64,000 bases of DNA from Cedecea neteri NBRC 105707 = ATCC 33855 (GTDB lineage Bacteria; Pseudomonadota; Gammaproteobacteria; Enterobacterales; Enterobacteriaceae): positions 28,991 through 92,990 of the forward strand of contig NZ_BCTL01000014.1 in NCBI RefSeq assembly GCF_001571265.1, read 5' to 3'. Below, piece by piece: positions 18,136 to 25,949 of the stretch (within the stretch, counting starts at the first letter, position 1; the number at the start of each line of letters is the position of its first letter). The notes under the pieces were generated by a model, which had not been told where the DNA came from, ran no database searches, and saw nothing but the letters and a program-made list of their open reading frames with translations. The position numbers were made by a program, and so were the translations under genes.

Positions 18136-19410
18136 ATGGCCACTACAGATTTCGATATTATCGTCGTTGGCGCAGGGATCGCAGGCTCCTGCTGCGCGGT
18201 AGAGTGCGCGCGCGTCGGGCTAAATGTTCTGCTTGTTGAGCGGGCAAATCAGCCCGGAGGCAAAAATCTGTCGGGCGGCAGGCTTTACACCGCCGCGTTT
18301 GATGCTCTCTTTCCTGACTTTTCTCGCTCTGCCCCGCTCGAGCGCTGTATCACCCATGAAAAGCTCTCCGCGCTGACGGCAGAAACGTCAACGACGTTGA
18401 GTTTCCAGCACCCTTCGGCGGCGTCATACAGCGTGCTGCGGGCCCGGTTGGATCCGTGGCTATTCCTGCAGGCTGAACAAGCTGGCGCCCAGTGCCTGAC
18501 GGCGACTCAGGTTGATAGCCTGCATGTTGAAAACGGCGTGGTTAGCGGCGTAGTGATTGATGGAGAAGTGCTGAGCGCCAAAGCCGTCGTTATCGCCGAA
18601 GGTGCCAATACCTTACTGGCTGAGCAAAACAAGCTATTGAACAAATTACCCGAGCACGACGTTGCCGTTGGCGTTAAGGAAGTGCTTGCGCTGCCGAAAG
18701 AAGATCTCGAAAACCGTTTTGCCCTCGAAGGGAACGAAGGCGCGGCCTGGCTGTTCATCGGTGGCGTCTGCGGCGAGCAGCCCGCAGGTGGTTTTCTCTA
18801 TACCAATAACGATACGCTTTCTGTCGGCATTGTTTGTCCGCTCTCTTCGCTCCGGGCTTCCTCCGCAGCGCTTCCTGACTTGCTGGAAAACTTCAAACAG
18901 CACCCAACGCTGCGCCCGCTTTTACGCCGCGCCGAGCTGGTGGAATACGGCGCCCATCTCATTCCTGAATGTGGCCTGAACGGGCTCCCCGAACGCCTGG
19001 CCGGCCCCGGCTATTTGCTGGTGGGCGATAGCGCCCGTTTCTGTATCAATACCGGCTTCACCGTGCGCGGCATGGATTTGGCTGCGCTTTCGGCAAAAGC
19101 TGCGGCACAAACGCTGATTCAAGCGCTGCAGGAAAATGAAAGTGTCGATCTTCATCAGGCATACCGCCGACAGCTGGAGCGCACTTCTCTGTGGGCGGTA
19201 ATGGACCGCTACCGCAAAATGCCCGATTTTTTACAAACGCCGGGGCTGTTTCAGGACTATCCGCACCTGCTGGCCGAGCTGCAGCGTGATATCTTTGATC
19301 CCCAAAGTTCACCGCCGCCACGGCTCGGCAGCCTGCTGTGGAAGCACGCCCGCAGGGCTGGTATCTCAAGGCTGGTGAAAGACATTGTTCGCGGAGGGCG
19401 CAGCCTGTGA
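18136..19410 (+). CDS. ygcN: YgcN, FixC-like FAD-dependent oxidoreductase (ETF:quinone oxidoreductase type)
   Basis: The 424-residue protein has an N-terminal Rossmann fold with GAGIAG at residues 11-16, a GGKNLSGGR segment, and the LVGDSARFCINTGFTVRGMDLA FAD-binding motif seen in FixC/ETF-QO proteins. It should take electrons from an electron-transfer flavoprotein, here probably YgcQ/YgcR. I prefer the ATG at 18136 over the GTG at 18127, because it gives the family N-terminus and has AAAGG upstream. Its stop overlaps the GTG start of ygcO (GTGA). The physiological substrate of the whole ygc cluster is unknown. Confidence 0.88.
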   Translation: MATTDFDIIVVGAGIAGSCCAVECARVGLNVLLVERANQPGGKNLSGGRLYTAAFDALFPDFSRSAPLERCITHEKLSALTAETSTTLSFQHPSAASYSVLRARLDPWLFLQAEQAGAQCLTATQVDSLHVENGVVSGVVIDGEVLSAKAVVIAEGANTLLAEQNKLLNKLPEHDVAVGVKEVLALPKEDLENRFALEGNEGAAWLFIGGVCGEQPAGGFLYTNNDTLSVGIVCPLSSLRASSAALPDLLENFKQHPTLRPLLRRAELVEYGAHLIPECGLNGLPERLAGPGYLLVGDSARFCINTGFTVRGMDLAALSAKAAAQTLIQALQENESVDLHQAYRRQLERTSLWAVMDRYRKMPDFLQTPGLFQDYPHLLAELQRDIFDPQSSPPPRLGSLLWKHARRAGISRLVKDIVRGGRSL

Positions 19411-19679
19411 ATCTGCATGAGAAACTGGCCAAAAATGCCTGGCAACCCGCAGAGAAACCGCACATTGTTCCTGCGGATAGTCCCGACAGAGAAAGCCTTG
19501 CCCTGCTGGTACGCGCCTGCCCCGCCGGGTTATACCGCCAGAAAGAAGACGGCAGCCTGCACATTGATATCACCGGCTGCCTGGAATGCGGCACCTGCCG
19601 CCTGCTGTGCGATGAACAAACCCTCAGCCGCTGGCGTTATCCGCCCGCCGGCTGCGGCATCCAATTACGCTTTGGTTAA
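19407..19679 (+). CDS. ygcO: YgcO, FixX-like ferredoxin
   Basis: The 90-residue protein starts at a GTG that overlaps the ygcN stop, giving the N-terminus (fM)NLHEKLAKNAW. It carries cysteine motifs typical of the FixX partner of FixC: ACPAGLYR around residue 45 and GCLECGTCRLLC around residues 60-72. It should provide the iron-sulfur relay between YgcN and quinone or another acceptor. The overlap with ygcN and the short gap to ygcP indicate one ygcNOP transcript. Confidence 0.88.
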   Translation: MNLHEKLAKNAWQPAEKPHIVPADSPDRESLALLVRACPAGLYRQKEDGSLHIDITGCLECGTCRLLCDEQTLSRWRYPPAGCGIQLRFG

Positions 19680-19692
19680 TGGAGTTCAAGCT

Positions 19693-20268
19693 GTGTCCCT
19701 GATGTCCCTACTCAAGCAACACCCGCTGATTGCAGCGGTAAAAGATAACCAGAGCCTGCAGCTGGCGCTGGAGTCCGACTGCCAGGTCATTTCCGTGCTG
19801 TACGGCAATATCTGCACGATTACCGGCATCGTGCAGCAAATTAAGAAGGCCAATAAGTATGCGCTGGTGCACGTCGATTTACTGGAAGGGACGTCTAATA
19901 AAGAGATTGTGATTAACTTCCTGAAGCTGGTGACCCAGGCCGACGGTGTGATCAGCACCAAGGCGCCGATGGTGAAGGCGGCCAGGGCGCAGGGTTTCTT
20001 TGCCATTCACCGGCTGTTTATCGTCGACTCCATCTCTTATCACAACATCGATAAACAGGTGGCCCAGTCAAACCCGGACTGCATCGAAATCCTGCCGGGC
20101 TGTATGCCGAAAGTGATGAAATGGGTCACTGAAAAAATCGATCTGCCGGTGATTGCCGGTGGCCTGGTGTGCGACGCGGAGGATGCCAACAACGCGCTCA
20201 GCGCCGGAGCATTGGCTATCTCCACCACCAATACCGGCGTCTGGCAGTTGGCTAAATATCTTCCCTGA
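19693..20268 (+). CDS. ygcP: YgcP, GlpP-family (glycerol-3-phosphate-type) transcription antiterminator
   Basis: The 191-residue protein belongs to the G3P_antiterm family, whose founder is B. subtilis GlpP, an RNA-binding antiterminator that acts when bound to glycerol 3-phosphate. Conserved segments are SLYGNICTI-like VLYGNICTIT, VHVDLLEGTSNKE, GVISTKAPMVKAA, QSNPDCIEILPGCMPKV and PVIAGGLVCDAEDANNAL, a TIM-barrel-type phosphate-binding fold. The GTG at 19693 is chosen because GGAG lies 8 bases upstream and the length then equals E. coli YgcP; the ATG four codons in is less well placed. It is the last gene of ygcNOP and its end overlaps convergent ygcQ by 17 bases. Probable RNA targets are the twin leaders at 25629-25694 and 25851-25916. 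Confidence 0.9.
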   Translation: MSLMSLLKQHPLIAAVKDNQSLQLALESDCQVISVLYGNICTITGIVQQIKKANKYALVHVDLLEGTSNKEIVINFLKLVTQADGVISTKAPMVKAARAQGFFAIHRLFIVDSISYHNIDKQVAQSNPDCIEILPGCMPKVMKWVTEKIDLPVIAGGLVCDAEDANNALSAGALAISTTNTGVWQLAKYLP

Positions 20269-21118
20269 CGCAGTTTTGCAGCTCGGTGAGCACCGGCAGC
20301 AAATCATCTACGATCCCTACATCAGCATGGCGGAAAATCGCCGCCTGCGGATCGTTATTGATGGCAACAATGAACCGGCTGTGGGCAATGCCGCTGATAA
20401 AAGCTGGTGCCCCGGAAATACCCGCCGCAATACAAACGTCGGCGGCAACCTGGGTGCCGGACATCCCCAACAGCTTGTCCATACTGCACCAGGCGTGCAT
20501 CACCGCTTCGCGACTGGCGCCGGTTTCCATTCCCAACCCACAGGCAATATCTTCCACCTGCGTCATGACCTGCGGGCTGCCAACTCCCCGCCCCACCGCC
20601 AGCACAAGCCTGGCCTCAGCCAGGCCAGATTCGGCTTCATCGGCAATTGCCGCAGACTCAACCAGCCAGCCAGGTTTCTGTGCTGCCACGGGAATCTGTA
20701 CATACTCCATTTCTGGCTGCCAGGTTTTGGCTCCTGGCGAGGCGGCTACGCTCAGGCACCAAGGTTTATTGTGCAGCCGGAGAGTGGCTACCAGCGCGCC
20801 GCCGTAGGCATTTTTGCGCACCATCGGCTGGGTAAAATCCGCTTCGCTAACCGCCCCCCAGGCCTCCCCTTCCAGGCGGTGCGCCAGCCGGGTTGCAAGC
20901 TCCGCGCCCTGCCAACCAGAAGGGAATAACAGCATATCTACCGGAGCGCTGGCAAAGTGGGTATGCAAACCATCCAGCAGCGGCTCGCAGTATTCGTGCT
21001 CCGGCAGCAGCCAGGCTTCGAAATGTTCCTGGGCCATTCCACTGCGAGAAATGAAATGCCCTACCTCATTGAGCACCGACATTTTCCGGGCTTCAGGCAG
21101 AATCACGGCAATTTTCAT
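20252..21118 (-). CDS. ygcQ: YgcQ, electron transfer flavoprotein alpha-subunit-like
   Basis: The 288-residue protein has the ETF-alpha FAD domain at its C-terminal half: LGMSGTQVAADVCIAAGISGAPAFISG, IVAINNDPQAAIF and HADVGIVDDLLPVL. The N-terminal half is the ETF alpha/beta fold. It should pair with YgcR to carry electrons from a dehydrogenase (probably YgcU) to YgcN/YgcO. Its ATG overlaps the ygcR stop by 4 bases (ATGA). It is the last gene of the ygcWUSRQ transcript and overlaps convergent ygcP by 17 bases. Confidence 0.88.
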   Translation of the reverse strand: MKIAVILPEARKMSVLNEVGHFISRSGMAQEHFEAWLLPEHEYCEPLLDGLHTHFASAPVDMLLFPSGWQGAELATRLAHRLEGEAWGAVSEADFTQPMVRKNAYGGALVATLRLHNKPWCLSVAASPGAKTWQPEMEYVQIPVAAQKPGWLVESAAIADEAESGLAEARLVLAVGRGVGSPQVMTQVEDIACGLGMETGASREAVMHAWCSMDKLLGMSGTQVAADVCIAAGISGAPAFISGIAHSRFIVAINNDPQAAIFRHADVGIVDDLLPVLTELQNCVREDI

Positions 21119-21894
21119 GATTTCATCCTTTTGCGTAGCCAGTCACGGTAAAGGTTACGAGCCTTTTCGCGCACGTCGCTTCCCTGAATAATTAAGCCAC
21201 CGCGCTGCCGCTGAGGGTGCTCCAGCCCCACTAGCGGAGATACAGCGGCCTCAACGCCCAGAGCTTTCACTGGCAAAACTTCAACATCCGAGGCCTTTAC
21301 CGCCAGCTTTTGCCGCAGGCCCGGCGTTCTCAGGCAATAATCTCCCCGGCTTTCAATCATCAATACCGCAGGCAACCGCACGGTAAGGCGGCGTTTTCCG
21401 GTAGCACATCGCTGTTTTAGCTCAACCTGCTGCAGCGCCTGATTCACCGAAAAATCATAAACCTGGCTGAAACACGGCCAGCCCAGCTGTTCAGCAAGAT
21501 AGAACCCCGTCTGCCCGCTATTACCTTCGGCACTTCGCGAACCGATGACCATTAACGAGTGAGGATGTTGCTGCTGCCATGCCGCCAGCACAGCAGCCAC
21601 CGTGGCAGGCGCAAAAGTCAGCTCGTCGTCCGGCTGTAATCGTATGACTCGCTGGAACCCCAGCGCCTTAAACTGGCGTAGAAAGCTGTCAGCACGTTCG
21701 TTACCAATACTTACTGCGGTAAGATGCAGTCCCTCTGGCTGGCGCAGCAGCATCTCTGCCGCGGCCTGCTCATCTTCCCCCAGGCAAGGGCGCGTTATCG
21801 AAGTGTCCAGGCTGTCATGCCCGGCAGCCAGCCAGTCCTTCTCCGCCAGCATGGAGAGGTCTGGCTCGGCCTTAAAGGCTAACAGAATGTTCAT
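21115..21894 (-). CDS. ygcR: YgcR, electron transfer flavoprotein beta-subunit-like
   Basis: The 259-residue protein has the ETF-beta/FixA fold: N-terminal MNILLAFKAEPDLSML, central LTAVSIGNERADSFLRQFKALGFQRVIRLQPDDE, and VIGSRSAEGNSGQTGFYLAEQLGWP. The last is the adenine-nucleotide-binding loop region. It overlaps ygcS by 23 bases upstream and ygcQ by 4 bases downstream, so the three are translated together. Its dehydrogenase partner is not proven in any organism I know of. Confidence 0.88.
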   Translation of the reverse strand: MNILLAFKAEPDLSMLAEKDWLAAGHDSLDTSITRPCLGEDEQAAAEMLLRQPEGLHLTAVSIGNERADSFLRQFKALGFQRVIRLQPDDELTFAPATVAAVLAAWQQQHPHSLMVIGSRSAEGNSGQTGFYLAEQLGWPCFSQVYDFSVNQALQQVELKQRCATGKRRLTVRLPAVLMIESRGDYCLRTPGLRQKLAVKASDVEVLPVKALGVEAAVSPLVGLEHPQRQRGGLIIQGSDVREKARNLYRDWLRKRMKS

Positions 21895-23227
21895 GATTCA
21901 CTCCCGGCGACTGTTCTTTATTCCCAGATGCGACAACAAGGCTCATGTTTCGTGTTTCCGGTGCCCAGAAAACTGAAACCAGCAGGCCCAACATCAGGAC
22001 CGCGCTCAGCAGTAGCATGGTGTTCTGCACGCCGAAGGAGACCAGCGCCAACGGCAGCAGGCCGGTACTGATAGCCGAACCCAGTCGGCTCATCGACGTT
22101 GCAAATCCTACGCCCAGCGATCGAATATCCGTCGGGAAGCTCTCCGCCGGCAGCACGCCGACCAGGTTGCTGACCGCCGAAATGGTCAGCGTAAAAATGA
22201 AGAACAGCAGCAGGATGATAGTACCGTGCTGTGCCGGCACCAGCGCCAGCGCGGTAAGGCTGAAGAACAGCACCAGAAAGCCGCCGATCAGGAAGCCGCG
22301 CCTTGAACAGCGGTGGGTCAGCACAAGGCCCGCAATCGCCCCTATCACCAACACCATATTCAGCAGCAGGCTGGCGGTCAGGCCATCCTGCATGCCCAGC
22401 AGCCCGGTAATGGACGGCAGCCAGGTGTAAATCGCAAACCAGGGGATAACCAGGCAAACAAAGAACAGACTATTAAACGCGGTGCGCCGCCAGTACTGTT
22501 CGGAAAACAACGTGCGGAGATGGCGGGAAGTCGGCACCGCAATTTCATCGCTGATAACAACATGTTCGCCGAAGCAGCGGCGCACAATCTGGTGAGCCTC
22601 GGACACTCGCCCCTGGCGCATCAGCCAGCGGGGTGATTCCGGAGTACCCCAGCGTAAGAAAGTGATTAACAGCGCGGGAAACGCCGCGGAAGCCAGCAGC
22701 CAGCGCCAGGCATCCGGCCCACTGTCCACCATTAAATGACCAATCAGGCTTGCCAGCACGTAGCCCAGCGTCCAGACCACGCTGAACGCGCCTAGCAGCA
22801 GGCCGCGATGTTTGCGAGGGGCAAATTCGGCCAGCATGGTATGGCCCACGGAATAGTCGCCGCCCAGCCCGATGCCAATCAGCACCCGCAGCACGATCAA
22901 TTGTTCCACGTTGCTCACGAAAAACTGTAAAAAAGAGGCCAGCGTGATGAGCACAAAGCTGAAGTTAAAGATTTTCTGGCGGCCAATATGATCGGAGATC
23001 CAGCCCAGCACCAGGCTGCCAAGAAACAGCCCAAACAGCGCCGAACCGCCTACCAATCCTTCCTGTAGCGGCGTCAGGCCCATTTGCGGCGTAATCATCA
23101 CCAGCGCAAAGCCAATCACGCCCAACACGTAGCCGTCCGTCAGGTGAGCGCCGAAGGTCAGCCCGGCAATGCGTAAATGAAAGCGATTAAGCGGCAGGTC
23201 ATCCATACGAACCGGTTCGGCGTGCAT
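21872..23227 (-). CDS. ygcS: YgcS, MFS transporter (sugar/metabolite porter type)
   Basis: The 451-residue inner-membrane protein has about 12 transmembrane segments and sugar-porter-like MFS motifs: GWISDHIGRQK after TM2, IGIGLGGDYSVGHTMLAEFAPRKHRG around TM4, and PESPRWLMRQGR in the central loop. The start at 23227 (MHAEPVRMDDLPLNRF) matches the E. coli N-terminus and has AAAGGA upstream; a Met 25 codons upstream lies in the ygcU-ygcS hairpin region. It is the likely importer of the unknown substrate used by the ygcWUSRQ enzymes. Confidence 0.88.
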   Translation of the reverse strand: MHAEPVRMDDLPLNRFHLRIAGLTFGAHLTDGYVLGVIGFALVMITPQMGLTPLQEGLVGGSALFGLFLGSLVLGWISDHIGRQKIFNFSFVLITLASFLQFFVSNVEQLIVLRVLIGIGLGGDYSVGHTMLAEFAPRKHRGLLLGAFSVVWTLGYVLASLIGHLMVDSGPDAWRWLLASAAFPALLITFLRWGTPESPRWLMRQGRVSEAHQIVRRCFGEHVVISDEIAVPTSRHLRTLFSEQYWRRTAFNSLFFVCLVIPWFAIYTWLPSITGLLGMQDGLTASLLLNMVLVIGAIAGLVLTHRCSRRGFLIGGFLVLFFSLTALALVPAQHGTIILLLFFIFTLTISAVSNLVGVLPAESFPTDIRSLGVGFATSMSRLGSAISTGLLPLALVSFGVQNTMLLLSAVLMLGLLVSVFWAPETRNMSLVVASGNKEQSPGVNHEHSVSL

Positions 23228-23259
23228 ACTTTTTCCTTTGTCGACCCGTAAGTAAAGAA

Positions 23260-23279
23260 GCCGGCTCCAGAGAGCCGGC
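23260..23279 (-). other. Intercistronic hairpin between ygcU and ygcS
   Basis: An 8-bp stem (GCCGGCTC/GAGCCGGC) with a 4-base loop lies in the 64-base gap between the ygcU stop and the ygcS start. No T-run follows on the minus strand, so it more likely affects mRNA stability or partial readthrough than full termination. Confidence 0.6.
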
Positions 23280-23291
23280 CTACCTGTACGG

Positions 23292-24746
23292 TTATTTTTC
23301 AATCGGCCAAATCGTGCCGGTATTCATGATGCCGTTCGGATCGTACTGATCTTTCAGGCCCTGCATGATTGGCCAGGCGGTGCCGTGCTCCAGCTTAGAC
23401 CAGTGCACGCGGTGCTTACCGATCCCGTGGTGGTGCACCATCGAGCCGCCGAGGCGAATCGTCTCTTCAACGATGATTTTGTTCAGCGGGTTGTGGTACT
23501 TGTCGATCTCCTCTTCCGGCTTACAGTCCACCACGTTGTAGTCGTATACAAAGTACATGTTGGTGCCGTTGATGTAGCTGTGGGAGGAGTGGCCGCCCAG
23601 CATAGTGATGTCGCCCGCATGAGGGAACTCATTACGAATGCGCTCGATCACATTGTGGTAAATCTCATGGATGCAGCTCCAACTGCCGGAAACTTCGGTG
23701 GTGAAGCCCATGTTGCCGGTTTTCAGGATCTGCACGCGCTCAGCGGCTACTTTATCCGGGCCCCAGTTCAGGTTGTTGAACCAGGTTTCGATGAGCTTGC
23801 TGTCCACCTTCTTACATTCAGGATGACGGGCAACAATCTCTTCGATGCCCGCACCAGTCGCTTCCGCCAGGCGTTTAACGCCTTCCGCCATAAAGATCAG
23901 CACGCATTTACCGTCCGCAAAATGGGTGAAGTGCTGAGTGCCATCTTCGGCGTCATACAGGCGGGCAATCGACGGACGATACCCTTCGGCCATCACTTCG
24001 CGCAGGATGTTGAAGCCGGTTTTCATGTTGTCGAGGATGTAGCCGTAGAACAGATTGTTTTCCGGCATGTATTTGAAGATTTTTACCGTCACTTCGGTGA
24101 TGTAGCAGAGCGCCCCTTCGTTACCGATAATCACGTGGCGAATGTCCGGGCCAGCGGCACGGCGTGGCACGTTTTTAATGCGCGTGATGCTGCCGTCCGG
24201 GAACACGGCTTCGAGGCCAACGACCATGTCTTCAATCGCCCCATACAGGGTTGAGAACTGGCCGATGCTGCGGGTTGCGACGAGGCCCCCCATTTGCGCC
24301 AGCGGCTTGGATTGCGGAGAGTGGCCGGTGGTGTAGCCTTTCACGCGCAGGGCATCTTCCAGCACTTCCAGCGGTACGCCGCACTGAGCGGTGGCCTGCA
24401 TGTTTTCAATATCGATATCGACAATCTTGTTCAGCCCGGAGCCGTCCAGCACCACGGAGTTTTTCACCACGGCTTCCAGGCCGCCTTCCGTTGCGGAAGC
24501 GCCGGTGCGTGGGATACAGGTGATGCGGTTGCTGTTCAGAAACGCCAGTACGCTGGAAACTTGCTCAGTGCTCTGCAGTTTCACTACCGCGGCCGGCAGC
24601 GGCTGAGTGTACACGCCATGAATATCCGCATATTTTCTGAACCGGTCGATACTGTTTTTCTGCAATACTTTTTCATCGGTAATAACCTGCTGCGGGCCAA
24701 CGATTTCTTTTAATTGGTCCACAATTGCTTCGCGAGATAAAGACAT
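23292..24746 (-). CDS. ygcU: YgcU, FAD-linked oxidase/dehydrogenase (PCMH type)
   Basis: The 484-residue protein, the E. coli length, has a PCMH FAD-binding domain (RTGASATEGGLEAVV near 100; GYTTGHSPQSKPLAQMGGLVATRSIGQFS near 155; VPRRAAGPDIRHVIIGNEGALCYIT). The C-terminal cap domain holds the catalytic-type MVHHHGIGKHR. This is the glycolate-oxidase/D-lactate dehydrogenase/alkylglycerone-phosphate synthase superfamily. It probably oxidises a hydroxy acid or glycerol-type substrate and hands electrons to the ETF YgcQ/YgcR. The start at 24746 has AAGGAG nearby; an upstream Met would remove the SD from its place. It lies 70 bases after ygcW. Confidence 0.88.
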   Translation of the reverse strand: MSLSREAIVDQLKEIVGPQQVITDEKVLQKNSIDRFRKYADIHGVYTQPLPAAVVKLQSTEQVSSVLAFLNSNRITCIPRTGASATEGGLEAVVKNSVVLDGSGLNKIVDIDIENMQATAQCGVPLEVLEDALRVKGYTTGHSPQSKPLAQMGGLVATRSIGQFSTLYGAIEDMVVGLEAVFPDGSITRIKNVPRRAAGPDIRHVIIGNEGALCYITEVTVKIFKYMPENNLFYGYILDNMKTGFNILREVMAEGYRPSIARLYDAEDGTQHFTHFADGKCVLIFMAEGVKRLAEATGAGIEEIVARHPECKKVDSKLIETWFNNLNWGPDKVAAERVQILKTGNMGFTTEVSGSWSCIHEIYHNVIERIRNEFPHAGDITMLGGHSSHSYINGTNMYFVYDYNVVDCKPEEEIDKYHNPLNKIIVEETIRLGGSMVHHHGIGKHRVHWSKLEHGTAWPIMQGLKDQYDPNGIMNTGTIWPIEK

Positions 24747-24816
24747 GACAACTCCTTCCTGACAAATAAGGGAATACGGATAACAATAAGAGAAAGCAGG
24801 AACCACCCTGCGAGAA

Positions 24817-25602
24817 TTACCTGACTAAATAACCACCATCAACCACTAATAAATGACCATTCACATAATCTGAAGCACGGCTGGATAAATAAACCATTGC
24901 CCCCATAAGATCCTGCGTTTCACCCCAGCGATTGGCTGGAATATGATCAAGCACGCGCTTATTGGTTTCCGGGTTTTTACGGGTTTCAGTAGTAATGTCG
25001 GTGGCATAATAACCAGGCGCTATACCGTTCACCTGAATATTATATTGACCTAATTCATCACAATACGCTTTCGTTAAGCCAGCCAGCGCGTGTTTTGTGG
25101 CGGAATAAGCAGGAGACCACTGCCCGCCAAGATAAGAAAATAGCGAACAGATATTAATGATTTTTCCGTGCTGTTGCGGAATCATCACTTTGGCCGCTTC
25201 GTGGCTTAATTCGAATGCCGCGGTCAGGTTAATGTTGATCATCGGGTCCCAGTCGGCGCGCCCGAAGTCCAGCACCTTGTTGAGCTTACAAATCCCGGCG
25301 TTGTTGACCAGAATATCCACCGAACCAAAGGTTTCCAGGCACTGGGCGATGACCTGAGCCGGAGCGCCTTTCTCCGTGATATCCACGGTCATAAACGCCA
25401 CTTTTACACCTTGCTGTTCAATAAGTTGGCGCGTTTCGCCTTTCTCTTCCACCACCGTTGGAATAAACACATTTGCCCCGGCCTTAGCCAGCGACATAGC
25501 GAACGCCTGCCCCAGCCCGCTGTTACCGCCGGTGACAATCGCCGTCTTCCCTTTGAGCGAGAAGAAGTCCAGTGAGAATTCGTTGAGTGCGCTGAGCGAC
25601 AT
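24817..25602 (-). CDS. ygcW: YgcW, short-chain dehydrogenase/reductase
   Basis: The 261-residue classical SDR has the cofactor loop TGGNSGLG (24-31), NNAG (100-103), the catalytic Ser in INICSLFS (near S153), and Y166-x3-K170 (YSATK). It should use NAD(H) or NADP(H) to oxidise or reduce a sugar- or polyol-type substrate. It is the first gene of the ygcWUSRQ transcript. AAGGAG lies 6 bases before the ATG. Between its start and the promoter stands an intrinsic terminator (25629-25681), so expression should need readthrough. Confidence 0.9.
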   Translation of the reverse strand: MSLSALNEFSLDFFSLKGKTAIVTGGNSGLGQAFAMSLAKAGANVFIPTVVEEKGETRQLIEQQGVKVAFMTVDITEKGAPAQVIAQCLETFGSVDILVNNAGICKLNKVLDFGRADWDPMININLTAAFELSHEAAKVMIPQQHGKIINICSLFSYLGGQWSPAYSATKHALAGLTKAYCDELGQYNIQVNGIAPGYYATDITTETRKNPETNKRVLDHIPANRWGETQDLMGAMVYLSSRASDYVNGHLLVVDGGYLVR

Positions 25603-25628
25603 GATGAACTCCTTAAATTTTTTAAACG

Positions 25629-25694
25629 CAAAAAAAATGAGAAAAGCAAGCTCCCCCCGAAAGGGAAGTTACTTTTCTCATCGTCTCTAGTAAC
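25629..25694 (-). promoter_or_regulatory. Terminator/antiterminator leader of ygcWUSRQ
   Basis: Read on the minus strand, the leader carries TTACTAGAG (25693-25685), three bases, then ATGAGAAAAGTAA (25681-25669). The latter pairs with a downstream copy to form a 13-bp intrinsic terminator with a GC-rich inner stem and eight U residues (25637-25630). One pair in the stem is U-G on this strand and C-A on the other, which supports minus-strand use. An alternative hairpin GTTACT/AGTAAC would break the terminator. The closing G-C pair corresponds to an A-U pair in the plus-strand leader at 25851. A TATGAT -10 (25714-25709) gives a start near 25702. Confidence 0.85.
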
Positions 25695-25730
25695 TGGCTA
25701 AAATAAGTATCATAGCGAGGAATCGCGTTG

Positions 25731-25746
25731 TGTGATCAATGTCACA
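25731..25746. promoter_or_regulatory. CRP site, ygcW side
   Basis: TGTGA-N6-TCACA is a perfect core match to the CRP consensus. It lies about 37-41 bases upstream of the expected ygcW transcript start, so activation by cAMP-CRP is likely. Confidence 0.8.
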
Positions 25747-25799
25747 ACTCATTAACGGGAAGGTTTTATCACTAAATTATTCACCATGAAAACCAATAG

Positions 25800-25815
25800 C
25801 GTGATATTTCTCACA
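25800..25815. promoter_or_regulatory. CRP site, yqcE side
   Basis: CGTGA-N6-TCACA has one mismatch to the CRP core. Its centre (25807.5) is 41.5 bases before 25849, the start expected from a TAATAAT -10 at 25837-25843, a class II activation geometry. Confidence 0.65.
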
Positions 25816-25850
25816 CTAAAAAACCGCTCCACATGTTAATAATCTCCGCA

Positions 25851-25916
25851 ATTACTAGAGCCCATGAGAAAAGTAATCAGCCCCCAGCAGGGATTGGTTA
25901 CTTTTCTCTTTTTTTT
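25851..25916 (+). promoter_or_regulatory. Terminator/antiterminator leader of yqcE-ygcE
   Basis: The transcript should begin near 25849 and run into TTACTAGAG (25852-25860), three bases, then ATGAGAAAAGTAA (25864-25876). GAGAAAAGTAA (25866-25876) pairs perfectly over 11 bp with TTACTTTTCTC (25898-25908), followed by eight T residues: an intrinsic terminator 34 bases before the yqcE ATG. The alternative pairing ATTACT (25851-25856) with AGTAAT (25872-25877) would prevent it. This leader matches the ygcW leader at 23 of 25 positions from TTACTAGAG on. Confidence 0.85.
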
Positions 25917-25949
25917 GCTTTTAACAATCCTAATTACTGAGAGCACACC

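Noticed and set aside
19417..19692. N-terminal extension of ygcP upstream of the GTG at 19693
   Set aside because: The 92 extra codons lie in another frame of ygcO and have no counterpart in E. coli YgcP.
25637..25681. Hairpins near 25637 and 25866 as copies of a mobile repeat
   Set aside because: They are placed symmetrically, one per transcript leader, each with a U-run in the right direction and a shared upstream element. This fits regulation rather than insertion.
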